From Acidobacteriota bacterium (GTDB lineage Bacteria; Acidobacteriota; Terriglobia; Bryobacterales; Bryobacteraceae), in NCBI GenBank assembly GCA_026394055.1, contig JAPKYZ010000037.1, forward strand, positions 23,328-87,327: a stretch of DNA of 64,000 nucleotides. Direction: 5' to 3'. The translations under genes were made by a program, and so were the position numbers. The number at the start of each line of letters is the position of its first letter. Positions within the stretch are counted from its first letter, which is position 1. Below the pieces are notes generated by a model, which did not search any database, had not been told where the DNA came from, and saw only the letters and a program-made list of their open reading frames with translations. Positions 59,564 to 64,000 of the stretch are shown in pieces.

Positions 59564-59655
59564 AGTGTTCAATGTAACACAATTCACACTTTGCCCCAAG
59601 ACTTCCGCCGTGCAATACTCAAGAAAATCCCCTTACATTAGGAGCGCCCGCAGCC

Positions 59656-60792
59656 TTGAATCAAGCTATCCTCGCCCTGGAAGACGGAACCATCTTCGAG
59701 GGGCATAGTTTTGGTGCGCGTACGATCCGCACCGGAGAAGTTGTCTTCAACACCTCGCTCACGGGCTACCAGGAGATCGTCACCGACCCCTCCTATTGCG
59801 GCCAGATCGTGGTGATGACTAACCCGCAGATCGGCAACTACGGCACCAACTCCGCCGATGCGCAGTCGAAGCCGTGGGTGGAGGGGTTGATCACGCGCGA
59901 ACTTTCACCGCTGGTCTCCAACTGGCGCAGTGATCAGGACACGTCGCACTTTTTGGAAACGGCCGGAGTGCCGATCGGGTCCGGCATTGATACCCGGACG
60001 CTGGTCCGCCGGTTGCGGATGCGCGGGGTGATGCGCGGGACGCTTTCGACCCAGGGCGGTGATCCCCAGGATCTGGTGGAGCGGGCGCGGAAGGCGCCTT
60101 CGATGGCGGGCCTTGACCTGGCCACTCGCGTTTCGGTGAAGGAGCGCTACCAGTGGACCGAGGGCGTCCCCAAGTGCTCCCCCTCGGACTTGATGAAGAA
60201 TCCGCAGGCGCCCAAGTTCCATGTGGTGGCTTACGACTTCGGCATCAAGCGCGACATTTTGCGCCAGATCGCCCATCGTGGCTGCACGCTGACCGTGGTT
60301 CCTTCCGGAACCAGTGCGGAAGACGTGCTGGCGCTGAAGCCGGATGGGGTGTTTTTGTCGAACGGCCCGGGTGATCCGGAACCGCTGGAATATCAGGCCG
60401 CGCAGGTGCGGAAGCTGATCGGCAAGATGCCGGTGTTCGGGATTTGCCTGGGTCACCAGGTGCTGGGCCTGGCGCTGGGCGGCAAGACCTACAAGCTGAA
60501 GTTCGGCCACCGTGGTGGCAACCATCCGGTGTTGAACAAGCGCACGATGCGGGTCGAAATCACGGCCCAGAACCATGGCTTTGCGGTGGACCCCGACACG
60601 TTGAACATGAACGACGTCGACCTGACGCACATCAACTTGAACGACCAGACGCTGGAGGGGATCGCGCACCGGTCACTGCCGGTGTTCAGCGTGCAGTATC
60701 ACCCGGAGGCCGCGCCGGGGCCGCATGATTCGCACTACCTGTTCGACGAGTTTGTGGCGATGATGACCGCCCGCCAGGGAGGTGCCCGCTAA
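59656..60792 (+). CDS. carA: carbamoyl-phosphate synthase small subunit (glutaminase)
   Basis: 378 aa, normal size. N-terminal domain: [20 protein letters not shown] and [21 protein letters not shown]-terminal class I glutaminase: [18 protein letters not shown] with the catalytic Cys, then [20 protein letters not shown] and [17 protein letters not shown] with catalytic His and Glu. It supplies ammonia to CarB for arginine and pyrimidine synthesis. The start is TTG at 59656, with AGGAG 11 nt upstream and TACATT at 59634. Overlaps carB by 1 nt. Confidence 0.96.
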   Translation: MNQAILALEDGTIFEGHSFGARTIRTGEVVFNTSLTGYQEIVTDPSYCGQIVVMTNPQIGNYGTNSADAQSKPWVEGLITRELSPLVSNWRSDQDTSHFLETAGVPIGSGIDTRTLVRRLRMRGVMRGTLSTQGGDPQDLVERARKAPSMAGLDLATRVSVKERYQWTEGVPKCSPSDLMKNPQAPKFHVVAYDFGIKRDILRQIAHRGCTLTVVPSGTSAEDVLALKPDGVFLSNGPGDPEPLEYQAAQVRKLIGKMPVFGICLGHQVLGLALGGKTYKLKFGHRGGNHPVLNKRTMRVEITAQNHGFAVDPDTLNMNDVDLTHINLNDQTLEGIAHRSLPVFSVQYHPEAAPGPHDSHYLFDEFVAMMTARQGGAR

Positions 60793-63700
60793 TGCCGCGC
60801 CGCAATGATCTGAAGCGCATCCTGATTGTCGGGTCGGGGCCGATTGTGATCGGCCAAGCCTGCGAGTTCGACTATTCCGGCACCCAAGCCTGTAAGGCCC
60901 TGAAGGCGGACGGCTATGAGGTGATCCTGATCAACTCCAACCCGGCCACCATCATGACGGACCCGGAATTGGCCGACAAAACTTACGTCGAGCCGCTGAC
61001 CGTTGAGTTCGCCACCGAAGTGATCCGCAAGGAGCGGCCCGATGCCCTGCTTTCGACCGTCGGCGGGCAGACCGGCTTGAATCTGTCGGTGGCGCTGGCC
61101 GAAGCGGGCGTGTTGGACAAGTACGGTGTCGAGCTGATTGGCGCCAAGATCGAATCGATCAAGAAGGCCGAAGACCGGCTGCTGTTCAAGGACGCGATGC
61201 GGAAGATCGGCTTGGTCACCCCGCAATCGCAGTTGTGCCGGACTGTGGAGGCGGGCGAGAAGTTTGCGGACCGGCTGGGCTACCCGCTGATCCTGCGTCC
61301 CAGCTTCACCATGGGCGGCTCCGGCGGCGGCATCGCTTACAACCACGAAGACTTGGTGACGATTCTCGAGAACGGCATCGATCTGTCGCCGGTGGGCGAA
61401 GTGATGGTGGAGCAGAGCGTACTGGGCTGGAAAGAGTTTGAGCTGGAGGTGATGCGCGATCAGGCGGACAACTGCATCATCGTCTGCTCGATTGAAAACT
61501 TCGACCCGATGGGCGTCCACACGGGCGATTCGATCACCGTGGCCCCGGCGCAGACGTTGACCGACCGCGAGTATCAGATGATGCGCGACGGCGCGCTGGC
61601 CTGCTTGCGCGAGATTGGCGTCGATACCGGCGGGTCCAACGTGCAGTTCGCCATCAACCCGGATACGGGCGAGATGGTGGTGGTGGAGATGAACCCGCGC
61701 GTGTCGCGCTCCTCCGCCCTGGCCTCCAAGGCGACCGGCTTCCCGATCGCCAAGATCGCGGCCAAGCTGGCGGTGGGCTATCGCCTGGACGAGATTCCGA
61801 ATGACATCACGCTGAAGACGCCGGCTTGTTTTGAACCCACCATCGACTATGTGGTGGCCAAGATTCCGCGCTGGCAGTTCGAAAAGTTCCCGGGCGCGGA
61901 GCCGGTGCTGGGCACGCAGATGAAGTCCGTGGGCGAAGTGATGGCCATTGGCCGCACGTTCAAGCAGGCGCTGGGCAAGGGCTTGCGGTCGCTCGAGACC
62001 GGCAAGACGGCGGCGGAAGTCTACGACGACAGCCTGATCCCGACGCGGCTGATCACGCCCAATCCCGAGCGTCTCGGCTACATCCGGCACGCCTTCCGGC
62101 TGGGCTGGACAGTGGAGCAGGTGTGGGAGCTGACGCAGATTGACCGCTGGTTCCTGACGCAGGTGAAGGAGACGATTGACGGTGAGCTGTCGCTGGCTGG
62201 CCGGGCTCTGGAGGACGTGACGGCGCTCGAGTTCCGCACGCATAAGCGCAACGGCCTCTCCGATGTGCACATTGGCCGGGCAACGGGCAGTGATCCGCTG
62301 GCGGTGCGCGCTCGACGGAAGGAACTGGGAGTTGCCGCGGTATTCAACCGCGTCGACACTTGCGCGGCGGAGTTTGAGAGCTTCACGCCGTACCTTTACT
62401 CAAGCTATGAGAGCGAGTGCGAGGCGGAGCCCACCACCAAAAAGAAGGTCATGATCCTGGGCAGCGGCCCCAACCGCATCGGCCAGGGCATTGAGTTTGA
62501 CTACTGCTGCTGCCATGCGGCGTATGCACTGGACGAGTTCGGCGTCGAGTCGATCATGGTGAACTGCAACCCGGAGACCGTCTCGACGGACTACGACACC
62601 AGTGACCGGCTCTACTTTGAACCGCTGACGCTGGAAGAGGTGTTGAACATCTACGACACCGAGCAGCCGGATGGGGCCATCGTCCAGTTTGGCGGGCAGA
62701 CGCCGCTGAATCTGGCGTTGCCGCTGAAGCGCAACGGTGTGCCGATCATCGGCACGGCACCGGAGAACATCGACCTGGCGGAAGATCGCAAGTTGTTCGG
62801 CAAGCTGCTGGATGATCTGGGCATTCCTTCGCCCCCCAATGGCACCGCGACCAACGTGGAAGAGGCCTGTGCGGTGGCCAAGCGGCTGGGCTTCCCAGTG
62901 CTGGTGCGGCCCAGCTACGTGCTGGGCGGTCGAGCCATGGTGATCGCCTACGACGAAGACACGGTACGGCGCTACATGCAGGAAGCGACGCTGTTCTCAC
63001 AGGAGCGTCCGGTACTGATTGACCGGTTCCTGGAAGACGCCACCGAAGTGGACGTCGATGCGCTGTCGGACACGAACAACGTGCTGATCGCGGGCATCAT
63101 GGAACACATTGAAGAAGCGGGCGTGCATTCGGGCGACAGTAGCTGCGTGCTGCCGGCGATCTCGATTGGCGAACGCGAGCTGGCGACCATTCAGGAATAC
63201 ACCGTGAAGCTGGCGCGCGCGCTGAACGTCATCGGCCTGATGAACGTCCAGTACGCCATCAAAGATTCGACGGTGTTTGTGCTGGAAGTGAACCCGCGCG
63301 GCTCACGCACAGTGCCCTATGTCAGCAAGGCGACTGGCGTGCCGTTGCCGAAGGTTGCTGTGGGCCTGATGCTGGGCAAGACGCTGCCGGAACTGGCTTA
63401 TCTCACCAAGGGCCAGACCTCAGGCGTGCTGCCGGTGACGAAGTACTTCGTCAAGTCGCCCGTGTTCCCGTTCAACAAGTTCCCCGGCGTCGATCCGGCG
63501 CTGGGTCCGGAAATGCGCTCGACGGGCGAGGTGATGGGCGTGGGCGAAAGCTTCGGCGAAGCGTTCGCCAAGGCTCAGCTGGGTGCGGGGACGCCGCTGC
63601 CCGACAAGGGAACGGTCTTCTTCAGCGTCAATGACCGGCACAAGGACGATGCCGTCGCGCTGGCCAAACGGTTCATCGAAATGGGCTTTACCATCGCCGC

Positions 63701-64000
63701 CTCCCGCGGCACGGCCGCGTCGCTCAAGCAGGCGGGCCTGAAAGTGCAGACCGTCTTCAAGGTGAACGAAGGCCGCCCGAACGCGGTTGATCTGATGAAG
63801 GCATCGAAGCTGCAACTGGTGATCTACACGACAGCTGGGGCCACCTCGTTTAGCGACGAGAAAGCCATCCGCCGCAATGCCATCACCAGCCGTGTCCCTT
63901 GCATCACCACCATCAGCGGCGCCAAAGCCGCCGTGCAAGCCGTCGAATCCCGCCGCCGCGATCCGGTGCGGGTGTGGAGCTTACAGGAGATCCACGGGAT
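60792..64000 (+). CDS. carB: carbamoyl-phosphate synthase large subunit (partial, runs off the end)
   Basis: 1069 of about 1075 codons are present. The first ATP-grasp half begins [20 protein letters not shown] with [19 protein letters not shown] and [20 protein letters not shown]. The second half begins [20 protein letters not shown] with [17 protein letters not shown] and [20 protein letters not shown]. The C-terminal allosteric MGS domain is mostly inside ([20 protein letters not shown] to the end). It makes carbamoyl phosphate. TAATG overlap with carA gives coupled translation. The stop codon lies just past base 64000. Confidence 0.97.
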   Translation, partial: MPRRNDLKRILIVGSGPIVIGQACEFDYSGTQACKALKADGYEVILINSNPATIMTDPELADKTYVEPLTVEFATEVIRKERPDALLSTVGGQTGLNLSVALAEAGVLDKYGVELIGAKIESIKKAEDRLLFKDAMRKIGLVTPQSQLCRTVEAGEKFADRLGYPLILRPSFTMGGSGGGIAYNHEDLVTILENGIDLSPVGEVMVEQSVLGWKEFELEVMRDQADNCIIVCSIENFDPMGVHTGDSITVAPAQTLTDREYQMMRDGALACLREIGVDTGGSNVQFAINPDTGEMVVVEMNPRVSRSSALASKATGFPIAKIAAKLAVGYRLDEIPNDITLKTPACFEPTIDYVVAKIPRWQFEKFPGAEPVLGTQMKSVGEVMAIGRTFKQALGKGLRSLETGKTAAEVYDDSLIPTRLITPNPERLGYIRHAFRLGWTVEQVWELTQIDRWFLTQVKETIDGELSLAGRALEDVTALEFRTHKRNGLSDVHIGRATGSDPLAVRARRKELGVAAVFNRVDTCAAEFESFTPYLYSSYESECEAEPTTKKKVMILGSGPNRIGQGIEFDYCCCHAAYALDEFGVESIMVNCNPETVSTDYDTSDRLYFEPLTLEEVLNIYDTEQPDGAIVQFGGQTPLNLALPLKRNGVPIIGTAPENIDLAEDRKLFGKLLDDLGIPSPPNGTATNVEEACAVAKRLGFPVLVRPSYVLGGRAMVIAYDEDTVRRYMQEATLFSQERPVLIDRFLEDATEVDVDALSDTNNVLIAGIMEHIEEAGVHSGDSSCVLPAISIGERELATIQEYTVKLARALNVIGLMNVQYAIKDSTVFVLEVNPRGSRTVPYVSKATGVPLPKVAVGLMLGKTLPELAYLTKGQTSGVLPVTKYFVKSPVFPFNKFPGVDPALGPEMRSTGEVMGVGESFGEAFAKAQLGAGTPLPDKGTVFFSVNDRHKDDAVALAKRFIEMGFTIAASRGTAASLKQAGLKVQTVFKVNEGRPNAVDLMKASKLQLVIYTTAGATSFSDEKAIRRNAITSRVPCITTISGAKAAVQAVESRRRDPVRVWSLQEIHG

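Noticed and set aside
60789..62270. 493-aa open frame antisense to carB
   Set aside because: Shadow frame with HR/HQ-rich sequence; carB is unmistakable on the other strand.

Overview
The window is about 62% GC, gene-dense chromosomal DNA with a layout typical of Acidobacteriota, most likely the Bryobacterales/Solibacter branch. The lineage call is an inference from gene content. It rests on a large Oar-like TonB-dependent receptor with a carboxypeptidase-regulatory N-terminus, a DUF1800+DUF1501 pair with Ig-like repeats, an M56/BlaI pair whose M56 protein carries a poly-proline/coiled-coil/GWxTD-like tail, a cytochrome c + PQQ-dehydrogenase operon, a PEP-CTERM protein and many secreted hydrolases. 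No rRNA, phylogenetic marker set, phage, transposase or CRISPR array is visible.

Layout: 1-2.1 kb Gfo/Idh/MocA oxidoreductase (partial), a HEPN-type protein and DUF29. 2.1-5.5 kb glycerol use (glpK, glpD, separated by a short mobile-type repeat) and DUF2256. 5.6-9.9 kb DUF1800/DUF1501 export pair closed by a strong terminator. 10-13.2 kb haem peroxidase and secreted amidase. 13.2-15 kb HEAT-repeat protein, an amidase remnant and a DUF433/DUF5615 toxin-antitoxin pair. 15-21.3 kb housekeeping: trigger factor, aldo/keto reductase, MutM, fused homocysteine methyltransferase/MTHFR and a Sua5/YrdC protein. 21.3-26.1 kb PIN pair, the TonB receptor and the PEP-CTERM protein. 26.6-29 kb a GAF/SpoIIE-type phosphatase gene broken by a frameshift. 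29-36 kb enolase-superfamily enzyme, HicBA, dienelactone hydrolase, AAC(3)-like acetyltransferase, VapBC, an acyltransferase with a frameshift between a live and a dead glyoxalase-fold gene, and a wHTH regulator. 36-46.3 kb cytochrome/PQQ operon, SGNH hydrolase, amidohydrolase, DUF1684, SMP-30, NUDIX and MutS2. 46.3-50.8 kb HTH antitoxin-like protein, AbiJ-like protein, a four-gene DUF2064/ArsA/small protein/peroxiredoxin operon and a small cytochrome c. 50.8-56.3 kb tRNA-Glu, a Flp pilin, secreted or mutarotase-like proteins, DinB and the M56/BlaI pair with visible operators. 56.7-58.5 kb a lower-GC two-gene DGQHR + HEPN-like unit. 58.8-64 kb a VapBC-type pair and carA/carB (carB runs off the end).

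A signal repeated across the window is promoter architecture. At least fifteen genes, often lacking a convincing Shine-Dalgarno sequence, have a TANNNT -10 box ending 6-8 nt before the start codon, which predicts leaderless mRNAs. Two divergent gene pairs share overlapping -10 boxes in 18-23 bp of intergenic DNA. The BlaI gene has the clearest case (TTGACA-N18-TAATCT-N6-GTG, with an operator in the spacer).

The best candidate for a poorly described system is the DGQHR + HEPN-like gene pair at 56.7-58.5 kb. Single AbiJ-like and HEPN-type genes and five toxin-antitoxin-like pairs lie elsewhere in the window. Two families of small dispersed palindromic repeats and two partial gene duplications that have decayed show that the accessory parts are still being rearranged.
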